The notes beneath the pieces are model-generated. The model ran no database searches and was not told the origin of the DNA. It was given only the letters and a program-made list of their open reading frames with translations. From the NCBI RefSeq assembly GCF_002970975.1, contig NZ_PNFA01000007.1, forward strand, positions 157,757-221,756: a stretch of DNA of 64,000 bases, written 5' to 3'. Positions 22,801 through 31,000 of this stretch are shown piece by piece (position 1 is the first letter of the stretch; each line of letters begins with the position of its first letter). The position numbers and the translations under genes were made by a program. The stretch is from Microbacterium halophytorum. GTDB lineage: Bacteria; Actinomycetota; Actinomycetes; Actinomycetales; Microbacteriaceae.

Positions 22801-25640
22801 ACGCCCTCGGCCAGCTCGTCGTCGAGAAGTCGGTCGTCAGCGGCAACGACAACGAGCTCACGCCCGAGCAGACGGAGCAGACGTTCGACTTCTCCATGAC
22901 ATGTGTCGCTGGTGACGGCGAGCCGCTGCCTCCGGTGCAGTTCGAACTGACCTCGGGCGAGCAGCAGGTGTTCGACAACCTGCCGGTCGGAACAGTCTGC
23001 GACGTGGAGGAGACCGGCACCGGCGGTGCCGAGTCGACGACGATCTCGGTCAACAACGGCGAGCCGACCGACGGCACCAGCTCGGGCGACGTCGAGGTGA
23101 CCGACGAGGGCGCGCACGTGCTGGCGACCAACACCTTCTCGAACGGCGGCATCGTCGTCTCGAAGCGCGTGGTCAGCGGCAACGACTACCCGCTGACGGA
23201 CGACCAGTTGGCGCAGACGTACGACTTCACGATCGTCTGCACCGACCCGGACGGCACCGAGGTGCTGAACGAGGAGTTCACGCTGGCGGCCGACGCCGAG
23301 CAGGCGTACGACGGCATGCCCGTCGGCACTGCTTGTGACGTCACGGAGACCGGCACGGGCGGCGCAATGGCGACGACCGTGACGGTGGACGGCGCGGAGC
23401 CGGCCGACGGCACGACGGCCGACGACGTGCCGATCACCGACGACGCCGCGACGGTCGCGTTCGAGAACTCGTTCTCGAACGGAGAGATCATCGTGTCGAA
23501 GACGATCTCGAGCGGCAACGACAACGCCGTGACGGACGACCAGCTCGCGCAGACGTTCGACTTCTCGGTCGTCTGCACGACGCCGGACGGCACGGAGCTC
23601 GACCCGGTGACGTTCACGCTCGCCGCGGATGAGGAGTTCGTCTTGGACGAGCTGCCCGTCGGCACCGAGTGCGACGTGACCGAGACGGATGCGGGCGGCG
23701 CGCAGGCGACCACCGTCACGGTGGCAGGCGAGACGACCGACGGTACGAGCGTCGACGACGTCACCGTCGCCGATGAGGCGACCGAGGTGGCCTTCGACAA
23801 CGCCTACTCGAACGGCGGCATCGTCGTCTCGAAGACCATCGTCAGCGGCAACGACAACCCGCTCACCGACGCGCAGCAGACGCAGACGTTCGACTTCTCG
23901 ATCGTGTGCGTCGACCCCGACGGCACCGAGGTGCTGAACGACGAGTTCGCGCTGGGGGCCGACGAGGAGCAGGCGTACGACGGTATGGTCGTCGGCACCG
24001 AGTGCGCCGTGACGGAGACGGGCGACGGCGGAGCCGCCGCCACGACCGTGACGGTGAACGGCGGCGACCCGACCGACGGCACGAGCACGGAGGGCGTCGT
24101 GATCGCCGACGACACCGCGACGGTCGCGTTCGAGAACTCGTTCTCGAACGGCGAGATCGTGGTCTCGAAGACGATCTCGGCGGGCAACGACAACCCGCTC
24201 ACGGACGAGCAGCTCGCGGAGACGTTCGACTTCGAGGTGGTCTGCACCACTCCGGACGGCGACGTGCTCGACCCCGTGACGTTCACCCTCGCGGCGGATG
24301 AGGAGTACGTCTACGACGAGCTGCCGGTCGGCAGCGAGTGCGACGTCACGGAGACGAACGCCGGCACGTCGATGATGACCACCATCACGGTCGACGGCGA
24401 GACGACGACGGGCACGGCCGTCGACGACGTCACGGTCGCCGACGACCCCACCGCGGTCGCGGTCGACAACGTCTACGCCGACGGCGGCCTGGTCGTCGAC
24501 AAGAGCGTCGTGAGCGGCAACGACAACCCGCTCACCGATGAGCAGAGCGACCAGGTGTTCGCGTTCTCGATCGTCTGCGTCGACCCCGACACCGGCGACG
24601 AGCTCCTGAACGAGACCTTCGAGCTCGCCGACGGCGGCCAGTACCCAGTCGAGGGCCTGCCCGTCGGCACCGAGTGCGAGGTGACGGAGACGGACGACGG
24701 CGGTGCCGCGGCCACCACCATCACCGTGAACGACGCGGAGCCGACCGACGGCACCACGGCGTCCGGTGTCGTGATCGCCGACGACACGACGAACGTCGCG
24801 TTCGAGAACTCGTTCTCGAACGGCGGCCTGGTCGTGCAGAAGTCGATCACCAGCGGCAACGACTACGAGCTCACGGAGGAGCAGCAGAACGCGACCTTCG
24901 CGTTCGAGCTGGCCTGCACCACGCCGGACGGAACCGAGCTCGAGCCGGTCGGATTCGAGCTCCAGGCGGACGAGGAATGGTCGATCGACGAGCTCCCCGT
25001 CGGCACGGAGTGCGAGCTGACCGAGACCGACGCGGGCGGCGCGCCGTCGACGAGCATCACGGTGAACGACGGCGAACCGGTCGACGGCACGTCGGCGGTC
25101 GTGACGATCGCCGACGACACCGCGACGGCCGCCGTGGCGAACACGTTCTCGAACGGGCAGCTGATCGTCGAGAAACAGATCGGCAGCTCCGACGGGAACG
25201 AGCTCGCCGCCGATGCGGCGGACCAGACATTCGTGTTCGAGGCGGTCTGCACGACACCGGAGGGCGAGGAGCTCGAACCCGTCGAGTTCGAGCTCGCCGA
25301 CGGTGAGCAGCGGATCTTCGAGGGCCTGCCGCTCGGCACCGAGTGCGCCGTGACGGAGACGGATGACGGCGGTGCCGCGACGACGACGATCACGGTCAAC
25401 GACGGCGATCCGATCGACGGGACGAGCGTCGAGGCAGTGACGGTCGAGTACGAGGCGACGTACGTGCTCGTGCGGAACGAGTTCCCGGGCGTTCCGCCGG
25501 TGGAGCCCCCGGCCGACGACAGCGACGATGATCTCGCCGTGACGGGCACGGACGTGATCGGTGCCCTCGCGACGGCCCTCGCCCTGATCCTGTTCGGCGG
25601 CGGAGTCCTCCTCCTGGTCCGCCGGAACCGGGAGGCCTGA
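16860..25640 (+). CDS. Giant cell-wall-anchored adhesin with DUF5979 repeats and LAVTG signal
   Basis: 2,926 residues. A long signal peptide (SRFGRVLAAGVAALLVVSA, cleavage after AQA near residue 50) leads into about 1,800 residues of beta-sandwich modules of the DUF11/SpaA-like kind, with recurring VDYTVQF, ITYTGDIPP and TNTVTYTG segments. From residue 1856 come one divergent and eight well-kept repeats of about 111 residues (consensus VVSKTIxSGNDNPLTDEQ, later LPVGTECDVTETDAGG and TVAFENSFSNG), matching DUF5979. The end is LAVTG (residues 2892-2896), a membrane helix and RRNREA, an LAxTG signal for a class E sortase; no sortase gene is in the window. Likely role: surface stalk or adhesion. 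Repeats alternate in type, pointing to two-repeat duplications. Confidence 0.85.
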   Translation: MSKALSRHSAGGKSGSSRFGRVLAAGVAALLVVSAAVIGDNTFAPTAAQAATGAFPQLTKQVDGQDAHRDLAPGESVDYTVQFSTEDAALDSPVTVVDVLPEAFAGWQISGLSANIPNYPGAATVEMPGVTPGTSGTVGATEAERTITVDVEAPLDDGSTGMPTGSQGLLTYTLTVPSDLAPDWEYNNADLTNTVTYTGTADPADPPVSITDDAIISVNVPITVDVTPSKTWEPAAQPFEPGAASTMTIGGTQASNVNATSFVLQDPTVADDGAATLDASNPFRYVDFAGFATDPTTDQSGWPEGATEASVEAYVYDGSTWNWTTYDGSIADADVAGIRITYTGDIPPEAVASQAFDVAQRADDRIDGTALNAGYNASNVMSATVTVDGEDPVTQTSNADFAVTPVVIDVNAGKAFIGADGAEVENLETVSGNEADVVITGQNAQAPDSSNLDSLTISEPGEGANAAYFSDDIAFVGFSDDLTYEVWPEGATGGSITWYVEGGEPITEELTVSEPLPDPPAGETVTGFDVTFTGAIPPGATSQIRYTVDTDENLAPDGGQTEPYVNTIDVEGTSPSVEEPATDSDDASLVLVAPAIVTDIEKQVSPAIVFPGDNVIVELPTTTTTTGDDAHPTEIIVTDQWQGEGTFWDAFDLTQIVAPIDVPEGSTLTVERYDETDQAWVEVATLTETGTENIPVPEPEDTTGIRFTYSNPAGFGATTDVQPNLMFVARDTLRSTGETTSPNDGFPYDPTPYTNTARSDATGQLDTRLVVDDDEATDDGSIRHLDGDIGPLWNDKNWTDDLLVSQSGAESSTVQRWAVTEAGFTQVTLTDPAAPTADGAGTVFEAFDLLRVDPILIADEPEMEWDDVVDVQLYDGADWVSVAAPDGSWMNDQGFKGYQLTNAERQSTLGIRLVLEPDDAGRQAAIDAGRPDAPGVGTGIMHTGDIRSYTLDWRLRNEARPDGGEVKWVTSSTPFNCAEAAEGCIDNTFEMTGTRDDGTVTADADDMINLIDGTGNVQLSKTVDELPDGEAVSLIAPKPGDLDQADYPTTSYTLTAENASSSESGKGVMKLSRVRVTDVATDALGATDMATSPFEGRDFDAEAASAAGNHWDEFNVTGISFQDLPSYIDKDQSTVELWLYNGGSPTTANYSIAEIEAGAADADLADAIGVSVTYQGTDPETNGNRIVAGDDLTMRLDVQLRAEHRSTGEPVEGGEDGVPVSVPNEARTLGQDVVINPDAEPADEENAEALLDAASIDVGLTKDVTVGDGGTTLIETDPDAPVHVNLVATPGETTAPLSQLTIEDTTAEFWEKFELVSLPEPGAVPTDSDQYSYDYFVDGAWVAQDDFTGELTDVYGVRITFDRADGEMFPLGATSWTSGWGSAELPIDVQLRDPADVDWDAGLVINNEALAIANGSASEEAEDRDPAQIDFSPGEHRITVSKRAPLDESSHTVDPLASNQWQLIFTNDGTSYLPIETITDYLPADLTWDGAQPTYERTDGGSLPIDPEEIAVALSDDGSELSFTWPEGSRMQPGETVTINLGLILEAGVAPDERVWNAVVAETGVDLVSCTQPTEFGQDATNAPETGATECGNANYVQPREGTLVGAQKFVNGEYVDTLGEDLVSGEVNTATGEAECTSPSAPADYTRTPCADYTAVGGTDHWQLNHVNAGTDPLTQMTIVDMLPRPGDRLLAGGGDRNSTWQSVLDTDSILLSGDVSERASGTIEVTTDPTACIGSDPSSSMWPDDPECDDPTNPGNASWVSIYDYTGADQDIVGIRFVFDIPEDDPLQPGEWINIWFDTVNRVVDQTDLGLQPTLEQYQEEQFAWNQNGVTAIGVSGDRVDLVKAPEPAGVTLKTGSLELSKTVVDNGVTQIPDSFDVELVCTVPSGVADPERVALDLGESSTVTLPADGTPVTLDGLPIGTDCTVTETGEVGEYGEIARTFQSSPGVTPSADGMSAEVEIRERPLANDVTTVGVTNTYALGQLVVEKSVVSGNDNELTPEQTEQTFDFSMTCVAGDGEPLPPVQFELTSGEQQVFDNLPVGTVCDVEETGTGGAESTTISVNNGEPTDGTSSGDVEVTDEGAHVLATNTFSNGGIVVSKRVVSGNDYPLTDDQLAQTYDFTIVCTDPDGTEVLNEEFTLAADAEQAYDGMPVGTACDVTETGTGGAMATTVTVDGAEPADGTTADDVPITDDAATVAFENSFSNGEIIVSKTISSGNDNAVTDDQLAQTFDFSVVCTTPDGTELDPVTFTLAADEEFVLDELPVGTECDVTETDAGGAQATTVTVAGETTDGTSVDDVTVADEATEVAFDNAYSNGGIVVSKTIVSGNDNPLTDAQQTQTFDFSIVCVDPDGTEVLNDEFALGADEEQAYDGMVVGTECAVTETGDGGAAATTVTVNGGDPTDGTSTEGVVIADDTATVAFENSFSNGEIVVSKTISAGNDNPLTDEQLAETFDFEVVCTTPDGDVLDPVTFTLAADEEYVYDELPVGSECDVTETNAGTSMMTTITVDGETTTGTAVDDVTVADDPTAVAVDNVYADGGLVVDKSVVSGNDNPLTDEQSDQVFAFSIVCVDPDTGDELLNETFELADGGQYPVEGLPVGTECEVTETDDGGAAATTITVNDAEPTDGTTASGVVIADDTTNVAFENSFSNGGLVVQKSITSGNDYELTEEQQNATFAFELACTTPDGTELEPVGFELQADEEWSIDELPVGTECELTETDAGGAPSTSITVNDGEPVDGTSAVVTIADDTATAAVANTFSNGQLIVEKQIGSSDGNELAADAADQTFVFEAVCTTPEGEELEPVEFELADGEQRIFEGLPLGTECAVTETDDGGAATTTITVNDGDPIDGTSVEAVTVEYEATYVLVRNEFPGVPPVEPPADDSDDDLAVTGTDVIGALATALALILFGGGVLLLVRRNREA
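22812..25490 (+). repeat. Eight tandem DUF5979-coding repeats of about 335 bp
   Basis: Eight in-frame units (residues 1985-2877). Units 3, 5 and 7 share a CxDPDxxExLNExF segment (unit 3 CTDPDG, unit 5 CVDPDG, unit 7 CVDPDTGD); units 4, 6 and 8 share CTTPDGxxLxPVxF or a close variant. This alternation implies a duplicated two-domain unit of about 670 bp. DNA identity between units is high enough to allow recombination and copy-number change. Confidence 0.75.
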
Positions 25641-25649
25641 GCCGGGTCA

Positions 25650-25698
25650 GGCGGGCGATGCCCCGCCCCGGATGGACCGGGGCGGGGCCTCGCCCGCC
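25650..25698 (+). terminator. Terminator of the giant adhesin gene
   Basis: A 22-bp stem with one mismatch (arms 25650-25671 and 25677-25698, 5-nt loop) begins 10 nt after the stop codon. Confidence 0.75.
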
Positions 25699-25720
25699 GT
25701 CCCCGCGCCGTGTTCCCTCA

Positions 25721-25851
25721 GGTGCGGTTGATCGTGGGTGCAGCGCGCGGACCCGCACGAAGCGGCACTTGAGCGGGGTGTTATCGGTTCGGGTGCGGCA
25801 TCGTGTGGGTGCAGCGCGCCTGGACTCGCAACGAGGGCACCCGAGCGGTGG
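25721..25851. repeat. Two imperfect direct repeats of about 60 bp
   Basis: Units 25721-25780 and 25792-25851 share GTGGGTGCAGCGCGC and similar flanks, with a 71-bp period. They fill the gap between the adhesin terminator and the convergent membrane protein gene at 25876. No coding, tRNA or terminator role is evident. Confidence 0.5.
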
Positions 25852-25875
25852 GGGGCGCGGTCGCGAGGCTCGGGC

Positions 25876-27318
25876 TCAGCGCTTCGGAGGCGCCGGGGAA
25901 GCTTCGTTCTGTGGCGACCTCGCGGCTTCCGGCACGCTCGCGCCGCCCTCCGCCGCGGCATCCGGGGTCGGGGCCGCGACGCCGGATGCCGCGGCCGCGT
26001 CCATCTCGGCGGGGCGCCGCACCAACTCGATGACCAGCAGCACGACGAGCACGAGTACGACCGTCGTCACGACGGCGCCCGTCGTGACGGGGCGCGTGAG
26101 GAACAGGGCGAAGACGCCGACCAGGATCGTGAGCACGATGATCGCGGGGCGCCAGCGGTCGACGGCGCGGCCGAAGGCGCCGGTGCGGACGCCGTGTCGG
26201 TCGGCGGCGCCTCGCACCGCCGAGAAGGCGCTGCTCGTCGCTCCGCGCAGCGCAGCGGCGGGGCGCGAACGACCGGAGAGCCACGCACCGAGCGCGACGA
26301 AGGCGCTCAGCACGATCAGCGCCGTGAGGGTCGATGAGAGGAGCTCGGTGAGCTGGTCGAAGATGCTCCTGGCCGTTCCGGCCGGCATCACGGACGGGCT
26401 CACGGCCCCGACGAAGAAGACCCTGCCGGCGCCGAGCCCCGCCGCGAGAAGCAGGAAGGAAGCGGCGAGGCCGATGCCCGCCCAGCCCAGCGCACGCGCG
26501 CGGCGATGGGCCGTCGCGACGCCGGCGGCGACGAGGCCCAGGACGAGCCACGGCAGCCAGTACCCGGCGGCGACGGCGATCTGATACACCGTGCGGACGA
26601 GCACGAGGGCGTCCGCCGTGACCAGCGGGATCGAGCGGTCGATCGCGGGGATGTTCTCGGCGAAGCCGAAGCCCTCGTCGATGAGCACCTCCTTCACCTG
26701 CTCGATGAGCGTGTTCAGCTCGAGCGTCACGGTGCCGTCGTCGGAGAGCTGGATCGCGGTGTCGGGGTCGCCCTGGATGATGGCGATCGCACGGCCGTGC
26801 GTCTCCCGAAGGGTGTTCTCCCAGAGCTGGGCGAACTGCGGCGAGGCCACGACCTTGTCGACGCCGCTGCTGATCAGCGACCGCACGCCCTCCGACGCGG
26901 GCCCGGCGAGCAGGGGGATCGCGTCCTGGGCGCGCGGCGGCAGGTCGAGTTCGGCGAGCCCCGTGAACAGGTCGCCGACGAGGGAATCGATGTCGACGTT
27001 CTCCTCGATCGCCTGGACGGCCTGGTCGGCGACGAAGTCCTGTACCTGAGGGTCCTCCGCGAGCGGAGCGAAGGTCGCGACGAAGCGGTCGGTGTCGACG
27101 AGCTGCACCCGCGCCCAGGTGCCGAGCACCGCGATGGGCGCCAGGAGAACGCTGACGAGGATCAGGACGACCGCAACCGTCGAGCGGCCCCAGTCGCGTT
27201 TCGACGGGCGCTCCGCCTCCTCGAGTTCGCGATTGCGCGCCTCGAGTCGCGCGAGCCGGGCCTTCAGGGCGTCGATGTCGTCGGGGCGTTCGAGCTCCGA
27301 CGTCTCCTCAGCGGACAT
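25876..27318 (-). CDS. Actinobacterial multi-pass membrane protein, function unknown
   Basis: 480 residues. A coiled coil (about 10-38, [19 protein letters not shown]) is followed by a first membrane helix (about 50-70), an extracytoplasmic domain of about 170 residues with [20 protein letters not shown] and [13 protein letters not shown], and four or more further helices, ending in a Pro/Ala-rich tail. This layout is conserved in actinobacteria as an uncharacterised integral membrane protein. GAGGGAG lies 6 nt before ATG 27318. An exact TCACCC palindrome is 71 nt upstream, so it is likely the most distant member of the LAL regulon here. Confidence 0.7.
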   Translation of the reverse strand: MSAEETSELERPDDIDALKARLARLEARNRELEEAERPSKRDWGRSTVAVVLILVSVLLAPIAVLGTWARVQLVDTDRFVATFAPLAEDPQVQDFVADQAVQAIEENVDIDSLVGDLFTGLAELDLPPRAQDAIPLLAGPASEGVRSLISSGVDKVVASPQFAQLWENTLRETHGRAIAIIQGDPDTAIQLSDDGTVTLELNTLIEQVKEVLIDEGFGFAENIPAIDRSIPLVTADALVLVRTVYQIAVAAGYWLPWLVLGLVAAGVATAHRRARALGWAGIGLAASFLLLAAGLGAGRVFFVGAVSPSVMPAGTARSIFDQLTELLSSTLTALIVLSAFVALGAWLSGRSRPAAALRGATSSAFSAVRGAADRHGVRTGAFGRAVDRWRPAIIVLTILVGVFALFLTRPVTTGAVVTTVVLVLVVLLVIELVRRPAEMDAAAASGVAAPTPDAAAEGGASVPEAARSPQNEASPAPPKR

Positions 27319-27388
27319 GGGTACTCCCTCTGCGTGTCTGCCTCACGCCTTCAGACAAGCACGGGCACGGGGCGCGGGGATGCCCCCG

Positions 27389-27405
27389 TCACCCACGCGG
27401 GGTGA
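27389..27405 (-). promoter_or_regulatory. LAL-regulon operator upstream of the 27318 membrane protein
   Basis: Exact TCACCC-ACGCG-GGGTGA. On the minus strand TTGTCT (27358-27353) begins 30 nt beyond it and the gene starts at 27318. On the plus strand a TATGCT box lies 27 nt away, so an effect on the cold-shock gene cannot be excluded. Confidence 0.65.
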
Positions 27406-27537
27406 CGGGGCTCCGACGGCCCGGACGTTCCGTATGCTTGCGAATGAATGGACTGCCCGGGCACTCGAGCTGTCGCTGTCCCCCGAATGGGGGACAATGC
27501 AGTACACTCGAATCCAGACGTCCTCTCTCGGTCGTCC

Positions 27538-27580
27538 GGCTCCCACGGCTTCCCCCCAGCTGTGGGAGCCGTTTACGTTT
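27538..27580 (+). promoter_or_regulatory. Leader hairpin upstream of the cold-shock gene
   Basis: GGCTCCCAC (27538-27546) / GTGGGAGCC (27562-27570), a perfect 9-bp stem with a 15-nt loop, followed by GTTTACGTTT. With a start at the TACACT box (27503) it could end a short RNA of about 70 nt or act as a temperature-sensitive leader element. Confidence 0.4.
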
Positions 27581-27698
27581 CCGGTCCCGATCGCGCATCG
27601 GTTCAGATTGCCCCTATCGCACACAGGCGCGAGCGGCTAGCGTTGTGAGTGGCCGGCGCGAGATCTGTGCCGGCTTCATCTCTATAGAACGGCAGTAC

Positions 27699-27905
27699 AT
27701 GAGCACGCAGGGCACCGTCAAGTGGTTCAACTCGGAGAAGGGCTACGGCTTCATCTCTCCCGACGAGGGCGGCTCTGACGTCTTCGCGCACTACACCGCC
27801 ATCGAATCGCAGGGCTACCGCTCGCTGGAAGAGAACCAGCGCGTGGAGTTCGAGATCGCGCAGGGCCCGAAGGGCCTGCAGGCGGAGAACATCCGGCCGC
27901 TGTAG
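27699..27905 (+). CDS. cspA: Cold-shock protein (CspA family)
   Basis: 68 residues, full family length. Both RNA-binding motifs are present: [12 protein letters not shown] (RNP1) and VFAHY (RNP2), with the usual C-terminal [17 protein letters not shown]. Csp proteins are single-domain OB folds that melt RNA secondary structure. The Shine-Dalgarno is weak (AGAACGG), and the gene has a long intergenic leader as is usual for csp genes. A 14-bp terminator stem follows at 27978. Confidence 0.95.
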   Translation: MSTQGTVKWFNSEKGYGFISPDEGGSDVFAHYTAIESQGYRSLEENQRVEFEIAQGPKGLQAENIRPL

Positions 27906-27977
27906 TCCGGACCGACACCAGGAGGCGCCCCGACTCGTCGGCCGCGCCAGCGCGTCCCGATCCGTCGGGCACCGCTC

Positions 27978-28009
27978 AGGCCCCCGCTCGCCATCGCGAG
28001 CGGGGGCCT
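27978..28009 (+). terminator. Terminator of the cold-shock gene
   Basis: Perfect 14-bp stem AGGCCCCCGCTCGC / GCGAGCGGGGGCCT with a 4-nt loop, 73 nt after the stop, followed by T-containing sequence. Confidence 0.8.
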
Positions 28010-28099
28010 TCCGCGTCTCCCGCCCGCTTCCGAGACCGGGGCGCGGTTGTTCGTCCGGACCCTCCCCGTGCACGCCCTCGATGCCATAGCGTGAGCGGT

Positions 28100-31000
28100 A
28101 TGGCATCCGCATACCTCAGGTATCCCCATGTCCACGACGAGCTCGTCGTCTTCACCGCAGCGGACGACGTGTGGCTCGCACCAGTCGGAGGCGGCCGCGC
28201 GTGGCGCCTCACGAGCGATCGGGCGCCCGTCAAGCAGCCCCGGTTCTCGCCGGACGGTGCCCACGTCGCCTTCGTCTCGCACCGCGACGGCCATCCGGAG
28301 CTGATGGTCGTCGGCGTCGGATCCGGCGACGTGCGCAGGCTGACCTACTGGGGCAGCCCCATGCTGCACAACTTCGGCTGGACCGCAGACGGCCGCGTGC
28401 TCGTCGGGTCGAGCGCCGGCGAGGCCGAGATGCGCCACACCGTGACGAAGGCCGTCGCCCTCGATGGCACGGCCGAGCGCCTCGAGATCGGGATGGCATG
28501 GGGCGTCGCGCTGCACGCGGACGGCCGCGAGGCCCTCTCGACGCCCGGCAGCCGCACGCCGGCGCACTGGAAGCGCTACCGCGGCGGCAACGCCCCGCGC
28601 CTGTGGCTGCGCGACGGCGCGGGCGCCGAGTGGCGGCGCCTGCTCGCCGACGAGCACGCCTCGCTCGTCGACCCGATGTGGGTCGGCGGCGCGCTCGCGT
28701 TCGTGTCGGACCGAGCGGCGAAGCTCCCGGATGCGGCGCATGAGCAGGCGAACGTGTGGCTGTGGGACGAGCCGGGCTCCGGCGAGCCGCGCCAGCTCAC
28801 CTTCCAGGGCGAGGACGACGGCTACGTGCGCGACGCGACCACGGACGGCGCCCGCATCGTCTGGCACAGCCGCGGGCGCATCCGGATGCTCGACGCCGTC
28901 GGCGCCGAGCCGCGCACGATCGACATCGACGTCCCGGGCGTCGCGCTCGAACCCGTCGCCCTCGACCCGACGAAGAACCTCACCCAGTTCGCCCCGGACG
29001 TCGGCGGTGACGCGAGCGTGGTGGTGTGGCGCGGCAAGCCGTTCCGGCTGACGCACCGACAGGGCCCCGCCCGGGCTCTGACGGGCGCCGACTCGGGCGT
29101 GCGCACGCGCGAGCCCGTCGTGCTCGGTGCGGCCGGTCGGCCCGCGTACGTCACCGACGTCGACGGGGAGGACGCCATCCAGGTCGACGACTCGCTGCCG
29201 ATCCTCACCGGCCAGCTCGGCCGGGTGCTGCACCTCGCCGCCGCGCCGAAGGGCGACAGGCTCGCGTCGATCTCGCACGATGGGGTCATCCGGCTCATCG
29301 ATATCGAGGCCGCGAGCGCCGTCGAGATCGCGCGCTCGCGGCAGGGCGAGGCCGAGACGCCGCGCTTCTCGCCGGACGGGCGCTACCTGACGTGGTCGCA
29401 GCCGACCACGGGAGAGGCGGAGCTGCACGCCGTGTGGGTCTTCGACACGGCGTCCGACGACGAGCCGGTGCAGGTCACGAGCGGCAGGTACCACGACCGT
29501 TCGCCCGACTTCACGCGCGACGGCAAGCACCTCGTGTTCCTGTCGGACCGCACCTTCGACCCCGAGTACAGCGCCCAGGCGTTCGACCTGTCGTTCAACG
29601 GCGTGACGCGGCCCTGGCTGCTGCCGTTGTCGGCGGTCGACCCGGCGCCGTTCGGGCCGAGCGAGGACGGCTGGGCGCTGTCGTCGCCGAAGACGGGCGA
29701 CGCTGAGAAGGCCCTGCCGGGGCCCGCCGTCTCGCCCGATCTCGATGTCGCGGGCGCCGAGGAGCGGGTCGTGCCGTTCCCCGTGCCGTCGGACGCGTAC
29801 ACCGACCTCGCCGCGACGGCCGGCGGCGTCGTGTGGGTCGCGCGCGGCACCGACATCGGTCGCCTCGGGAGTCGCAGGGCCGGGGTCGAGGGCGAGAAGC
29901 AGAAGGACCGCCTCGTGCGCTGGTCGTTCGAGGAACGCGAGCAGTGGACGGTGTTCGATGGCGTCGACGCCTATGCCGTCTCGGGCGACGGCGAGCGGAT
30001 CGTCGTGCGCGCGGGCGCCGAGCTCAAGGTCGTGCCGTCGTCGCGCAAGGCCGACGGCGGCGAAGACCCGGTCGCGGTCGACCTGTCGCGCCTGCGCTTC
30101 CAGCTCGACCAGGCGGCCGAGTGGCACCAGATGTTCGACGAGAACGCCCGCCTCATGCGCGACCACTTCTGGCGCGAGGACATGGACGGCGTCTCCTGGG
30201 ACGCCGTCACGGCCCGGTGGCGCGAGACCGTCGCGCTCGTGCGCACGCACGACGATCTCGTCGACATGATGTGGGAGCACGTCGGCGAGCTGAACACCTC
30301 GCACGCATACGTCTCGCCCGCTTCCCCTCCCGGCGACCAGTCGAAGAAGCTCGGGTTCCTCGGCGCCGACCTGTCGCCGTCCGGCGACGGGTGGCGCATC
30401 GACCGGATCATCCCCGGCGAGTCGAGCGACCCAGGGGCGCGCTCGCCGCTGCGCCAGGCGGGCGTCGGTGCGGTCGAGGGCGACGTCATCGTCGAGGTCG
30501 ACGGCGCTCCCGTCGACCCGGCGTTCGGGCCGGGCGCCTCGCTGATCGGAGCGGCGGGCAAGCCCGTCGAACTGACGCTGAGGCGGGGAGGGGAGGACCG
30601 CAGGGTCGTCGTCGTACCGCTCGAGGCGGAGACGGCGCTGCGGTACCAGGACTGGGTGCGCTCGCGCCGCGAGTACGTCGAGGAGCGCTCCGGCGGCCGG
30701 CTCGGCTACGTGCACGTGCCCGACATGGCCGCCCCCGGATGGGCGCAGCTGCACCGCGACCTCCGCACGGCCGACGGGAAGGAGGGCGTCGTCGCCGATG
30801 TCCGCTACAACCGCGGCGGCCACACGAGCCCGCTCGTGATCGAACGGCTCGCGTCGCGGGTCGTGGCATGGGTCACCGCGCGGCACTACGAGAACGCGGC
30901 CGGCAGCCCCGATCTCGCCCGCCGGGGGCCGATCGTGTTCGTGGCCAACGAGTTCTCGGGCTCGGACGGCGACATCGTGAACGGCCGCGCGCAGGCGCTA

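Larger units (their letters stand above)
27319..27698. other. 380-bp intergenic region: divergent promoters and cold-shock leader
   Basis: It holds the minus-strand Shine-Dalgarno and promoter of the membrane protein with its operator at 27389, and, for the plus strand, possible -10 boxes TATGCT (27433), TACACT (27503) and TAGCGT (27638). A hairpin at 27538-27570 lies in the leader of the cold-shock gene. I find no coding frame of its own; an open frame running into the cold-shock gene looks non-coding upstream of ATG 27699. Confidence 0.6.

Noticed and set aside
18267..23117. Long minus-strand frames inside the giant adhesin gene
   Set aside because: Composition mirrors the adhesin's codon pattern and there is no start or domain signal.
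22812..25490. The regular repeats as a CRISPR or satellite array
   Set aside because: The 335-bp units keep reading frame, code for DUF5979 domains and have no short identical repeats with unique spacers.
25800..25850. tRNA-like 3' end on the minus strand (GCGAGTCC...CACCCA)
   Set aside because: No acceptor or anticodon stem can be formed with the upstream sequence, and the other repeat copy lacks the pattern.
27402..27698. N-terminal extension of the cold-shock protein
   Set aside because: The upstream codons are rich in stops in other frames and unlike any protein; Csp proteins begin at the [10 protein letters not shown] segment.
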